Position numbers and translations under genes: made by a program
Source of the DNA: Lysobacterales bacterium
Lineage (GTDB): Bacteria; Pseudomonadota; Gammaproteobacteria; Xanthomonadales; Ahniellaceae
Assembly (NCBI GenBank): GCA_016703225.1
Contig: JADJCM010000004.1
Coordinates: 1-25,410, forward strand
Direction: 5' to 3'
Length of the DNA: 25,410 bases
Shown here: one piece after another, positions 1 to 7,552 of the stretch
Position numbering within the stretch: position 1 is the first letter of the stretch
How the letters are laid out: every line of letters begins with the position of its first letter
Notes under the pieces: generated by a model
The model's database searches: none
Told to the model about the DNA's origin: nothing
Seen by the model: the letters and a program-made list of their open reading frames with translations, nothing else

Positions 1-1396
1 TGCCGTCACTGGACGGCTTGTCCGACCTGCTGCTGCCGCTGGGCATTCTCGGTGGCAAGCCCGCGGCCGAGTCGATCGCCGCAGCGGAACAGGCGCTGGC
101 CGAGGAAGTGGCGCTGATTGTGTTTCCGGCCGGCGCCGTCTCGCGTCTCGGCTGGCGCGGCGTGCGCGACGCGCGTTGGCGGCGCGGCTTCCTGCGCTTC
201 GCCGAGAACGCGAACGCGCCGATCGTGCCGGTGCATGTCTCGGGCCGCAACTCGGCCTGGTTCTACGGGCTGTCGCGGCTCCGTCGCCGCTCGGTACGGC
301 GATGCTGCCGCGCGAGATGTTCACGCGCGCCGCGGTCAACGCATCGAACTGCGCGTCGGCAAGCCGGTGACGCTGCTGCAGTTGCAGGCATGTGCCGCCG
401 ACAGCGCCGGTTTTGACCACACTGGTGCGCGCAGGTACCGAGGCACCCCGCACGCGGTCGCGACCTGCTGCCGACCCGACCCACGCCGATCCTGCATGCA
501 CCGAAACTGCGCGATCAGATCGTATCGACCTATGTCGCCTGGAAGAACTCGGTCGCACACCGGACGGCAAGCGCATTCCGGTGCCGGGCGGCTCGATCCG
601 GACCGGCCGCTGATGCGAGATTGCAATGTCTGCGCGAGTTCACCTTCCGCGCGGTGGGCGAGGGCAGTAGCGGCAAGCGTCTCGATCTCGATCGCTACGA
701 CGCGCACTATGACCAGCTTGTGCTGTGGGACGAGCGGCTTGAAGTCGCCGGCGTGCAGGTATCGCGTCGGTCGCTGCGCGCCGATCCTGAGCCAGCGCGG
801 CATCTCCCGGCCTGTACACCGCCAGCCTGTTCGACTTCTCGCCCGGAGCTGATGGCGCAGCTCGACGACGCGATGGAATCCCGGGCGCAGCTTCGTGCAG
901 CCGAAGTACTGGGGCTCGCAGCCTGGATCACCTGTCGCTCGGGATCGGCGCCCATCTGCGCGCGCATCCGGAAATCCGCCGCCTGTTCTAGCCGGTTTCG
1001 ATCAGTGCCGAGTTGTCGCCGCGCGCCCGCGCCCTGCTGGTCGCCTACTACCAGCGCTTTCATGGCGAGGCGCGCCGGCTGGCGTCGTCGCATCGGCCCT
1101 GCGCGGTCGATGCGGTCGCGTCGCTGTTCGACGACCTGATGCCGATGCGGCGATGCGCGTGTTGCGCGACGGACCTCGCCGAGGCTGGCGCGCGCGTGCC
1201 GACGCTGTACAAGCAATACACCGAACTCTCAGAACCGGCGGCGCGCTTCCTCGCCTTTGGTACCGACCCGGATTTCCGCCAGCGTGGTCGATGGCCTGAT
1301 CCTGGTCGATCTGGATCTGGTGACCGCGAAGAATGGCGCGTTACCTGGAGCCGCCGGCTGGCGGCCGCAACGTGCCTGGCCGGAGTCGCGGCATGA
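1..1396 (+). CDS. OlsF-like bifunctional acyltransferase (PlsC-type domain plus GNAT domain), 5'-partial, frameshifted
   Basis: The readable pieces form one protein. Bases ~18-290 encode a PlsC-like lysophospholipid acyltransferase segment with FPAGAVSRLGWRGVRD, then RRGFLRFAENANAPIVPVHV and RNSAWFYGLS; the catalytic H-x4-D would lie before the window. Bases ~300-390 give MLPREMF and RIELRVGKPV. From ~620 comes a second, GNAT-type (OlsB-like) domain: LREFTFRAVGEGSSGKRLDLDRYD, DQLVLWDERLEVAG, YTASLFDFSPELMAQLDDAM, QPKYWGS, and near the end TLYKQYTELSEP and LILVDLDLV. In the OlsF family the C-terminal domain N-acylates ornithine and the N-terminal domain O-acylates the product, making ornithine lipid at the inner membrane. 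At least six frame changes break the reading; each looks like a single-base indel. The end is placed at the TGA that overlaps the ATG of the next gene, but the last ~50 bases are ambiguous. The order of domains is well supported; the exact substrate is inferred from the family. Confidence 0.7.
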
Positions 1397-2206
1397 ACAA
1401 GTTAGTCGTGGCACTGCGCCCGGCACTGCGTGCAGCGTGTTCCTCTCCGATCTGCACCTCGGTTCGCCGCACCGCCACGCCGGAAGCGCGTACCGGGTTT
1501 CTGGAAACCGTGCGATGCGATCGGCTCACTGGTCGGCGACGTGTTCGACCTGCATTGGTTGGTTGCGTCGGCGCGCGGCCTGGTCGGCGGCGCACACGCA
1601 GGTGCTCGACGCCCTGCAACGGCTGCTGCGCCGTGGCGTCGACGTCGTTCACATCCCCGGCAACCACGATGGTCCCTTGCGTCGCTGGTGCGGACTGGCG
1701 CTGCCGGGCGTGCGCATGCGCCGGCGTGCGGTGCACCACCGCGGACGGGCGCCGCCTGCTCGTCACCCATGGCGACGAGTTCCTGGACGAGGTGGTGCTC
1801 TGGCGGCGCCGGCGATCGGCCGGGCGAGTGGCTGCACGAACGCATCCTGCTCGGCGGCAATCGTCGCTGGAACTGCGGTGAGCACGCTTCGGCTATCGCT
1901 ACTTCTCGCTCGCGGGGCTTTCGGGCGGCAGAGCAGCGGTGCCGAGCGCTACATCGCGCGCTTTCGCGCGGCCGTCCTCGCCGACGTGCGACGGCGCGGT
2001 CTCGATGGCGTGGTCTGCGGCCACATCCACCGGCCGGAACTGCGCGAGATCGACGGGCTGGTGTACGCCAACGACGGCGATCGGGTCGAAGCCCGACCGC
2101 GCTGACCGAGTCCCGCGACGGCACGCTGGCCTGCGCCAGATCGGAATCGCCGGGCAGGTCGAAGTCGAACTGGCGCCGCCGCGCTGGATCGACGCGGGCG
2201 GCGTGA
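1393..2206 (+). CDS. LpxH-type metallophosphoesterase (UDP-2,3-diacylglucosamine diphosphatase family), frameshifted
   Basis: This is a calcineurin-like phosphoesterase of the LpxH/YbbF group, which hydrolyses the UDP-2,3-diacylglucosamine pyrophosphate bond in lipid A synthesis; related copies may act on other lipids. All metal-binding motifs can be read when frames are joined: SDLHLGS (~1446), VGDVFDLHWL (~1535), IPGNHDGPLRRW (~1655), VTHGDEF (~1765), GHIHRPELREIDGLVYANDGD (~2020-2080). Between them lie the family's W-L-H-E and R-Y-I-A-R-F-R-A segments. The likely start is ATG 1393 (GGAG about ten bases upstream), which overlaps the stop of the acyltransferase, so the two genes look translationally coupled. 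The stop is uncertain: a TGA at 2103 closes one frame, but SRDGTL and RQIGIAGQVEVEL continue in others to about 2206. At least four single-base indels are needed. It sits beside a lipid acyltransferase, which fits a membrane-lipid role. Confidence 0.75.
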
Positions 2207-2210
2207 GCCC

Positions 2211-3874
2211 CTATTCGAAGCCGTTGGCGAAGATCAGTCCGATCGAAGCCGAGATGCTGATCGTCCAGTCGCGGGTGAAGATATCACCGCCAGCTATGCT
2301 CGTGGGCAGGTGCCGGTGGTGTCGGTCACGCGCAGGCGCAGCGTGCGTGGCCGAAGTGGCGGTGGCCTGATTGAACACGCGGGCTGCCGCCGGTGGCGCC
2401 CGGATCCGACGCCATCGAGCAGCCATTGCCGCGTCACCGAGCCGAGCGTGGGCACCAGCACCGGCGCTGACGCTGAGACTGTCGCCGGCGGTGTAGGCCA
2501 CCGAGCCCGATGAGGGCGGCGATTCGGTTCCGGGTTCGATCAGGTCGATGCCGGCCGCCGGCGCGCCGAAGCCGCCGCCATACAGGCGCTTGACGTAGCC
2601 GCCGCGCAGACCGGGCAGAAGGTGCTGCCGAGCGAACGCATCAGGCACATCGAATACGTCGGCCGATACATGCCGGTGGTGAGGTAGCGTGCGCCTCGAA
2701 CAGGCCGTGCACGGCGGTGCCCGGCGGCGTCGGAATCGGGATTGCTGGCGTCAGCAGCGGCGCCCACTTGATCAGCGCCGGCGTGGTCTGGTTGGTGACA
2801 TTGGCTTCGCAGGGCGGTGAGGTGATGTCACTGCAGGCCGGGAAGCCGGGTAGGCCGAGGTGTATTCGTCGGCGAGCTTGGGGAAGCTGTGGCCGTATTC
2901 GTGGATCACCACCAGCGGCCCCGAGGCATTCGCCGAAGTCACCGCATTAGCCGCCGCCGGCGCCGCCGTACACGCTGTCGTTCACGGTCACCAGGATGTG
3001 GTCCCAGTTCGCGTATGCAGCGGTTGCCGCCGGGGTCTTGCTGGAACTGGTCGTCAGCAGGCGGTGGATGTTGCTGGTGCAGAAGCGCGCGTCGAGCGCG
3101 GTGTCGCTGAACTGGCTGGCAAACGGATCAGTGCTGGCGGCACTGTCGGCGCAGCAGGCGAGGGTGCCGCATCCGGCCCGGTAGGGCGGATGGTCGGCGC
3201 CGGACTGGTTCGAGGTAACGAAGCCGGCGGTCCAGTTCACCAGGTTGGCGTAGTCCTCGTAGGGACTGACATTGAACATCGCGTCGTAGAGGTTCTGCGC
3301 ATGGGTGGCGAAGGTCGCGGGTTTGCGCTGCGGTGTAGCCATCGCCAAGCACCAGAATGTCGACGCGGTTGGCGGGTGGGCCGGTGTTCGGCGCACGTTG
3401 CAGTTTCGACCTGGTAAGCCGATGCCGGCGAGCGGCAGTCGCGCCGCATCGCGCGCCAGCGCTTCGAGATCGAACACGCGGCCATCGTCCAGTTCGATCG
3501 CATCGGCCGCGGCCACCGGCAGGCGCAGCAGGAAACTGTTCTCGGTCGTCGCCGGCAGCGGCCGCATTTCGAGGTGCAGGTCGTTGTAAACGCTGGGATC
3601 GCGCGCGAACTCGGCGCGCAGCAGCGGACGTTCGACGCGGCGCTTCGGCACCGGCCACGCCGGCGCGCAGCGGTCGGTAACCCAGTTCGGCGGCATCGTC
3701 GCTCGGTTCCGGTGCGGCCGGCGGCGCGCGCTCGACGCGCGCGTAGAACACCGGTTGCGCGGGTTGTCCCGGCTCGCCGGCGAACACGATGTAGTGGGTC
3801 GATTCAGCGCCGACGCCGGCGCTGAACAGCGTGCCCAGGACGATGCCGGCAATGCCGGCGATGCGCAGGTTCAT
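2211..3874 (-). CDS. Secreted M64-family zinc metallopeptidase with C-terminal FANGFE tail, frameshifted
   Basis: The start is ATG 3874, with AGGAG eight bases upstream and a signal peptide MNLRIAGIAGIVLGTLFSAG...A. An N-terminal beta-type region follows (HYIVFAGEPGQPAQPVFYARVE, then NDLHLEMRPLP). The peptidase domain begins with VDILVLGDGYTAAQ, continues through NLYDAMFNVSPYEDYANLVN and a cysteine-rich CGTLACCAD segment, and reaches the zinc site HEYGHSFPKLADEY near 2865-2905. That is the HExxH plus L-x-DEY signature of IgA-peptidase M64 (PF09471). The part after the catalytic domain has CLMRSLGSTFCPVCAEAY-like sequence and ends IFANGFE-stop. At least six indels interrupt it (around 3690, 3400, 3350, 2945, 2840, 2690 and 2580), none at a shared repeat. 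It is predicted to be exported and to degrade extracellular protein. The last bases lie only a few nucleotides from the end of the convergent phosphoesterase gene. Confidence 0.82.
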
Positions 3875-3918
3875 GGCGCAGGCTCCTCTCGGTCGGGAGC
3901 CCAAGCGTACCCGGAGGA

Positions 3919-4544
3919 TCAGAGCAGCGAAACGCCGGTCTTCTCGCGCAGTTCCTCGACGCTGACGCCCGGTGCGGTCTCGACCAGCTTCAAGCCCTGC
4001 GGTGTCACGTCCATCACCGCGAGTTCCGTGATGATGCGATTGACCACGCCGACGCCGGTCAGCGGCAGCGTGCACTGCGGCAGGATCTTGTGTTCGCCGC
4101 CCTTGGCGGTGTGTTCCATCAGCACGACCACGCGCTTCACGCCCGCGACCAGATCCATCGCGCCGCCCATGCCCTTGACCATCTTGCCCGGCACCATCCA
4201 GTTGGCGAGGTCGCCCTGGTGCGTCACCTGCATCGCGCCGAGGATGGCGAGATCGATGTGGCCGCCGCGGATCATCGCGAACGAATCATGGCTGCCGAAG
4301 TAACTGGCGCCTTCGCGCGCGGTGACGGTCTGCTTGCCGGCGTTGATCAGGTCGGCATCGACTTCAGCCTCGGTCGGGAACGGGCCGATGCCGAGCAGGC
4401 CGTTTTCGCTCTGCAGCCACACGTCCATGCCCTCGGGAATGAAGTTCGCGACCAGCGTCGGCAGGCCGATACCGAGGTTCATACGCGCCGTCGGAAAGTT
4501 CTTTCCGCGGCGCGCTGCGCCATTTCATCGCGGGTCCAGGGCAT
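3919..4544 (-). CDS. scoB: 3-oxoacid CoA-transferase subunit B
   Basis: This is the beta subunit of succinyl-CoA:3-ketoacid or acetoacetate CoA-transferase, which with subunit A moves CoA between acyl donors in ketone-body or short-chain acid use. The core MNLGIGLPTLVANFIPEG, the catalytic-glutamate region LQSENGLLGIGPFP, and AMIRGGHIDLAILGAMQV plus LANWMVPGKMVKGMGGAMDL are all present in one frame from 4482. The true start is upstream at ATG 4544 (MPWTRDEMAQRAA), preceded by AGGA at the usual distance. Between 4482 and about 4520 two compensating frame changes hide the expected KELSDGAY link, so two one-base errors are likely there. The length of about 209 residues is normal for the family. 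Its partner subunit is upstream on the same strand but separated by two unrelated genes. Confidence 0.93.
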
Positions 4545-4553
4545 GTCGATTCC

Positions 4554-4801
4554 TCATGGTTTGTTGGGCCAATGTGCATGTGCGAGGAGCGCGTCCTCCG
4601 GAGTTCGTCGCCGTACATGCGCTTTGCGAACGCGAATCGCCGTTCGATCGCTGACAGGTCCGGCGGCAACGATGCGTCGATGATCGAGCGCGCGACCTCG
4701 AACATCTCGGCGGCAGCCAGCATTCTCTCTTCCGGACTCATCGCGAGATGCCTGGCATGCACCATTGCCGCGATCGCGGGACTGGTGTCGATCACGCCCA
4801 T
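4554..4801 (-). CDS. Small partner protein of a nucleotidyltransferase pair (function unknown)
   Basis: This encodes about 82 residues starting MGVIDTSPAIAAMVHARHLA, followed by SPEERMLAAAEMFEVARSIID and LPPDLSAIERRFAFAKRMYG and ending LLAHAHWPNKP. The protein looks helical and soluble. Its ATG (4801) overlaps the stop of the upstream nucleotidyltransferase gene inside ATGGGCGTGA, so the two are probably translated as a pair. One base is missing near 4605, where GDEL must be followed by PEDALLAHAHW in another frame. The stop lies nine bases before the scoB start codon. I recall similar short SPEER/MLPPDLS proteins next to nucleotidyltransferase-like genes in other genomes, but no function is established. 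A toxin-antitoxin-like role is only a guess from the gene pairing. Confidence 0.7.
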
Positions 4802-5329
4802 GCCGCCTCCAGTGCAACGGCGACGCCGAGTCGCGGCGCCCAACGATGCAGATACTCGCGGTCGACATCGCCCTGCGCCAGTGCCCGCACATCGCGGCGC
4901 TGCAGTTCCGAGTTGCTTTCCAGCGCCCATACGAGCTTGGACAGGATGAGGTCTTCGCGACTCGCGATCCAGAGATCGACGGTGCCGAATCGGACTGCAT
5001 GGCGGCGCGCGACCTTCGCGACGATAGTCGTCGTTCTTGCGCACGATCAGATCGACCTTGATGGCGCTGTCGAGGTGCATCAGGTTGAACATGCGTTGCT
5101 GCGCAACGGCAGCACGAGCATCATCGCAATCGAGGTAGAAATCGGCGGCGAAGGCGTTCAATAGCGTCGGCACCTGGTCTGCCGACAAGGCGACGACAAG
5201 GTCAAGATCGCGCGTCATTCTCGGCGTGGTGTAGAACGCCATCGCGAACGAACCGGTCAGCATGTAGTCGATGCCGGCTTGCCGCAGGCGCTCGTCGACG
5301 ATGCGCAGCACGTCAAGTTCGTTGAGCAT
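4792..5329 (-). CDS. Nucleotidyltransferase-fold protein
   Basis: This encodes about 179 residues. The N-terminal half has the minimal nucleotidyltransferase signature: GSFAMAFY at residues 26-33, then the metal-binding pair D41-L-D43 in TRDLDLVVAL, and a later acidic position in AIKVDLIVRKNDDY. The C-terminal half, after one frame change near 5012, reads ARRHAVRFGTVDLWIAS, REDLILSKLVWALESNSEL and RRDVRALAQGDVDREYLHRW. That is the helical tail typical of the AbiEii/DUF6036-like group. The start is ATG 5329 with GGAG about ten bases upstream, 15 bases after the scoA stop. Members of this fold can transfer nucleotides to proteins, RNA or antibiotics; the target here is unknown. Together with the following small gene it sits between the two CoA-transferase subunits. 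Confidence 0.78.
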
Positions 5330-5344
5330 GCTGCGTCGCTCCGC

Positions 5345-6082
5345 TCAACCTGCCCGCACCGTGCGCTGTTCGATGCGTTTCTCCGGCGTCGCATTCAACA
5401 CGATGCGGTCGACGTAGATGCCGGGCAGGTGGACGTGGTCGGGATCGATCGCGCCGGTCTCGACGATCTGTTCGACCTCGGCGACGCAGACCTTTCCCGC
5501 CATCGCGCAGGCCGGGTTGAAGTTGCGCGCGGTCCTGCGGAACACCAGGTTGCCGCTGCGGTCCGCCTTCCAGGCCTTGACCAGCGCGACGTCGGCCTTG
5601 AGCGCGGTTTCGAGCACGTACCAGTGGCCGTCGGGGAACTGCCGCGTTTCCTTGCCGTCAGCGACGATGGTGCCGTAACCGGTGCGGGTGAAGAACGCGG
5701 GAATGCCGGCGCCGCCGGCGCGCAGGCGCTCGGCCAGCGTGCCTTGCGGGTTGAACTCGAGTTCGAGTTCGCCGGAAAGGTACTGGCGCTCGAACTCCTT
5801 GTTCTCGCCGACGTAGGACGAAATCATCTTGCGGATCTGCCGCGTGCTGAGCAGTTGCCCGAGCCCGAAGCCATCGACGCCGGCGTTGTTCGAGATCGCG
5901 GTCAGGCCCTTGACGCCGGAGTCGCGCACTGCCGCGATCAGCGCCTCGGGAATGCCGCACAGGCCGAAGCCGCCGACCGCGAGCGTCTGGCCATCCGCAA
6001 CCAGATCACGCAGCGCCGTGGCCGCATCCGGATACACCTTCGATTTGCCGCGCGTGGGCGCAGCCTGCGTCGCTTCCGACAT
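5345..6082 (-). CDS. scoA: 3-oxoacid CoA-transferase subunit A
   Basis: This intact gene of 245 residues encodes the alpha subunit, which pairs with ScoB. It contains KVYPDAATALRDLVADGQT, the glycine-rich CoA-binding motif VGGFGLCGIPEALI, then LTAISNNAGVDGFGLGQLL, QIRKMISSYVGENKEFE, LELEFNPQGTLAERLRAGG, GIPAFFTRTGYGT and ARNFNPACAMAGKVCVAEVEQIVE. All of these belong to the SCOT/AtoD family. It starts at ATG 6082, preceded by GGAGGATGC. It is the first gene of a same-strand run, scoA - nucleotidyltransferase - small protein - scoB, with gaps of 15, an overlap, and 9 bases. This is consistent with one transcript. The reading frame is clean, in contrast to the genes on its downstream side. Confidence 0.95.
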   Translation of the reverse strand: MSEATQAAPTRGKSKVYPDAATALRDLVADGQTLAVGGFGLCGIPEALIAAVRDSGVKGLTAISNNAGVDGFGLGQLLSTRQIRKMISSYVGENKEFERQYLSGELELEFNPQGTLAERLRAGGAGIPAFFTRTGYGTIVADGKETRQFPDGHWYVLETALKADVALVKAWKADRSGNLVFRRTARNFNPACAMAGKVCVAEVEQIVETGAIDPDHVHLPGIYVDRIVLNATPEKRIEQRTVRAG

Positions 6083-6162
6083 CGCATCCTCCGTCTTGAG
6101 GGTGCGATCTTACCCGCTTGCCCGCGATCCCAGCCGTACCTTCGGGCAGGGGCGGACGCACG

Positions 6163-6207
6163 AAACAAAAGGCCCGGCACATCGCCAGGTGGCGCCGTGC
6201 CGGGCCT
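6163..6207 (-). terminator. Rho-independent terminator of the porin gene
   Basis: A perfect 10-bp stem, GGCCCGGCAC at 6171-6180 and its complement at 6197-6206, encloses a 16-base loop. On the minus strand it is followed by TTTTGTTTCG. It begins 13 bases after the porin stop codon and lies before scoA, so it should end transcription coming from the porin gene and keep it out of the CoA-transferase operon. Confidence 0.85.
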
Positions 6208-6218
6208 CGAAGCCAAGA

Positions 6219-7421
6219 TCAGTACTTGTATTCGAGCGACAGCCAGATCTTGTCGGCGTCGGTCGAGTAGCCGTCGGCGTCGTAGCTGGCGAACTTGGCC
6301 ATCGCGGTGAAGCGGGTCAGGAACGGGTAGCTGAGCGAGGCGTCCCACTCCGAGCCGTAGTCGGCATGGCCGTGGTCGGCTTCGTACTGGTGGTAGGAAG
6401 CGACCCACTGCAGCTTGCCGATCGGACCGTTGAACGCGACATAGGTGTCGACCAGACCGTTCACCGGCGTGGTCAGGAACTTGTCGGCCCAGCCGTTGAA
6501 GGCGTGCAGGGTCGCGAACGGAGTCTGGAAGCCGTAGTGGCCATCGCCGCCGAGCTGTTCGCGGCCAAACTTGCCGGTGTAGGCGCCGCGCGACGCGCCG
6601 AGTTCGGTCAGGTAGTAGTCGGCATCGATGATGTCTGCGCCGTTGCGCCAGTCACCCTGCTGCGCGAACTCCAGCGCGTACACCAGCTTCCACGGTTCGG
6701 ACAGCGGCTGCGCACCAGCGAAGCGAACGCCCAGCGTTTTGTTCGAGGTCAGCGGCAAATCGGCGTTGTCGACTAGGTAGCCGTAGGCGGTGAGGGTGCC
6801 GGAGGCGTAGGTCTGCGAAGCGTTCAGCAGGTGCCCGGCGACGTTGTATTCGGCCGACAGCGGGTTCGGATGTTGGTTGCCGAAGATACGATGCACGTCA
6901 TCGATGAAGCTGTAGCGGAACATGCCGCTCGTGCCGATCTTCTGGTTCAGCGTGAACGCGTCGTAGGTCTGCTCGTTCTGACGCCAGCCGACGTTGCCGA
7001 TGAAGCGGGCGTTGTCGAGGATGATGCGCTGGCGTCCGGCGATGAACTGCGTGCCCTTGCCGGAATCCCAGGCCACGTAAGCCTGGTTCCACTCGCTGTC
7101 CTCCGGATCGACGACCACCGGATACTGGGTGCGGCCATTGCCGGTCGAGTTATAGCTCTCGTCGAGGGCGCGCACGTCTTCTAGTTCGGCGAACAGGGTG
7201 AAGCCGTGCCACGGGGCGGTCTTGTAGCCGAGGCGATTGCGCAGGGTCACGGCGCTGGCGTCGCGGACGATGGCGTCGTCGTCCACACCTTCATAGCGGA
7301 TACGCGAATCGAGGTTGAACTTGCCGCCGATCAGCGCGTCGCCCAGGGAGGCGGATTCTTCGGCTTGAACGCAAGCAGCGGCCATGGCCAGCGGCAGCAG
7401 GGCCAGTCGGAAAGTACGCAT
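6219..7421 (-). CDS. Outer-membrane porin of the alginate-export family
   Basis: This encodes 400 residues, intact. The signal peptide is MRTFRLALLPLAMAAACVQA followed by EES. The remainder alternates short polar and aromatic stretches typical of a beta-barrel: FNLDSRIRYEGVDDD, TLRNRLGYKTAPWHGFTLFAELEDVRAL, WNQAYVAWDSGKGTQFIAGRQRIILDNARFIGNVGWRQNEQTYDAF and LTRFTAMAKFASYDAD. It ends in LSLEYKY, with the aromatic last residue used for barrel assembly. The AGRQRI-x-LDN-RF-G-x-WRQN-x-TYDAF block is the hallmark of PF13372 (alginate_exp). Despite the family name, many members are general or unknown-substrate porins, and nothing nearby points to alginate. A strong terminator follows it; long palindromes separate it from nirS upstream, so it is probably transcribed on its own. 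Confidence 0.82.
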   Translation of the reverse strand: MRTFRLALLPLAMAAACVQAEESASLGDALIGGKFNLDSRIRYEGVDDDAIVRDASAVTLRNRLGYKTAPWHGFTLFAELEDVRALDESYNSTGNGRTQYPVVVDPEDSEWNQAYVAWDSGKGTQFIAGRQRIILDNARFIGNVGWRQNEQTYDAFTLNQKIGTSGMFRYSFIDDVHRIFGNQHPNPLSAEYNVAGHLLNASQTYASGTLTAYGYLVDNADLPLTSNKTLGVRFAGAQPLSEPWKLVYALEFAQQGDWRNGADIIDADYYLTELGASRGAYTGKFGREQLGGDGHYGFQTPFATLHAFNGWADKFLTTPVNGLVDTYVAFNGPIGKLQWVASYHQYEADHGHADYGSEWDASLSYPFLTRFTAMAKFASYDADGYSTDADKIWLSLEYKY

Positions 7422-7455
7422 GGTGGAATCCTCAAGTTTGAAACGGTTCGGCTTG

Positions 7456-7497
7456 CGCCTTTCCTGAAGCGCGTCGCGACGCGACTCAGGAAAGGCG
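7456..7497. repeat. Long inverted repeat between nirS and the porin gene
   Basis: The arms are CGCCTTTCCTGA (7456-7467) and TCAGGAAAGGCG (7486-7497), exact complements. The 18-base centre contains the palindrome GCGTCGCGACGC, so the whole element could fold as one long hairpin or cruciform. It lies 34 bases upstream of the porin start on the minus strand. It could act as a processing site, a terminator remnant or part of the porin leader. There is no T-run on either strand. Confidence 0.7.
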
Positions 7498-7510
7498 ACC
7501 GCGCGTTCTT

Positions 7511-7534
7511 CCCCTCCCCCTTGCGGGAGAGGGG
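7511..7534 (-). terminator. C-rich/G-rich palindrome, probable nirS terminator or repeat unit
   Basis: CCCCTCCCCC (7511-7520) pairs with GGGAGAGGGG (7525-7534) with one mismatch around TTGC. On the minus strand it lies 19 bases after the nirS stop. Palindromes of this CCCTCTCCC...GGGAGAGGG type are, as I recall, common between genes in Xanthomonadaceae, so it may be a dispersed repeat that serves as a terminator. There is no clear T-run. Confidence 0.55.
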
Positions 7535-7552
7535 AGAACAGCAGTCATCCGA

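Noticed and set aside
6219..7421. The porin as evidence of an alginate operon
   Set aside because: Only the family name points to alginate; none of the alginate synthesis genes is nearby and the gene has its own terminator.
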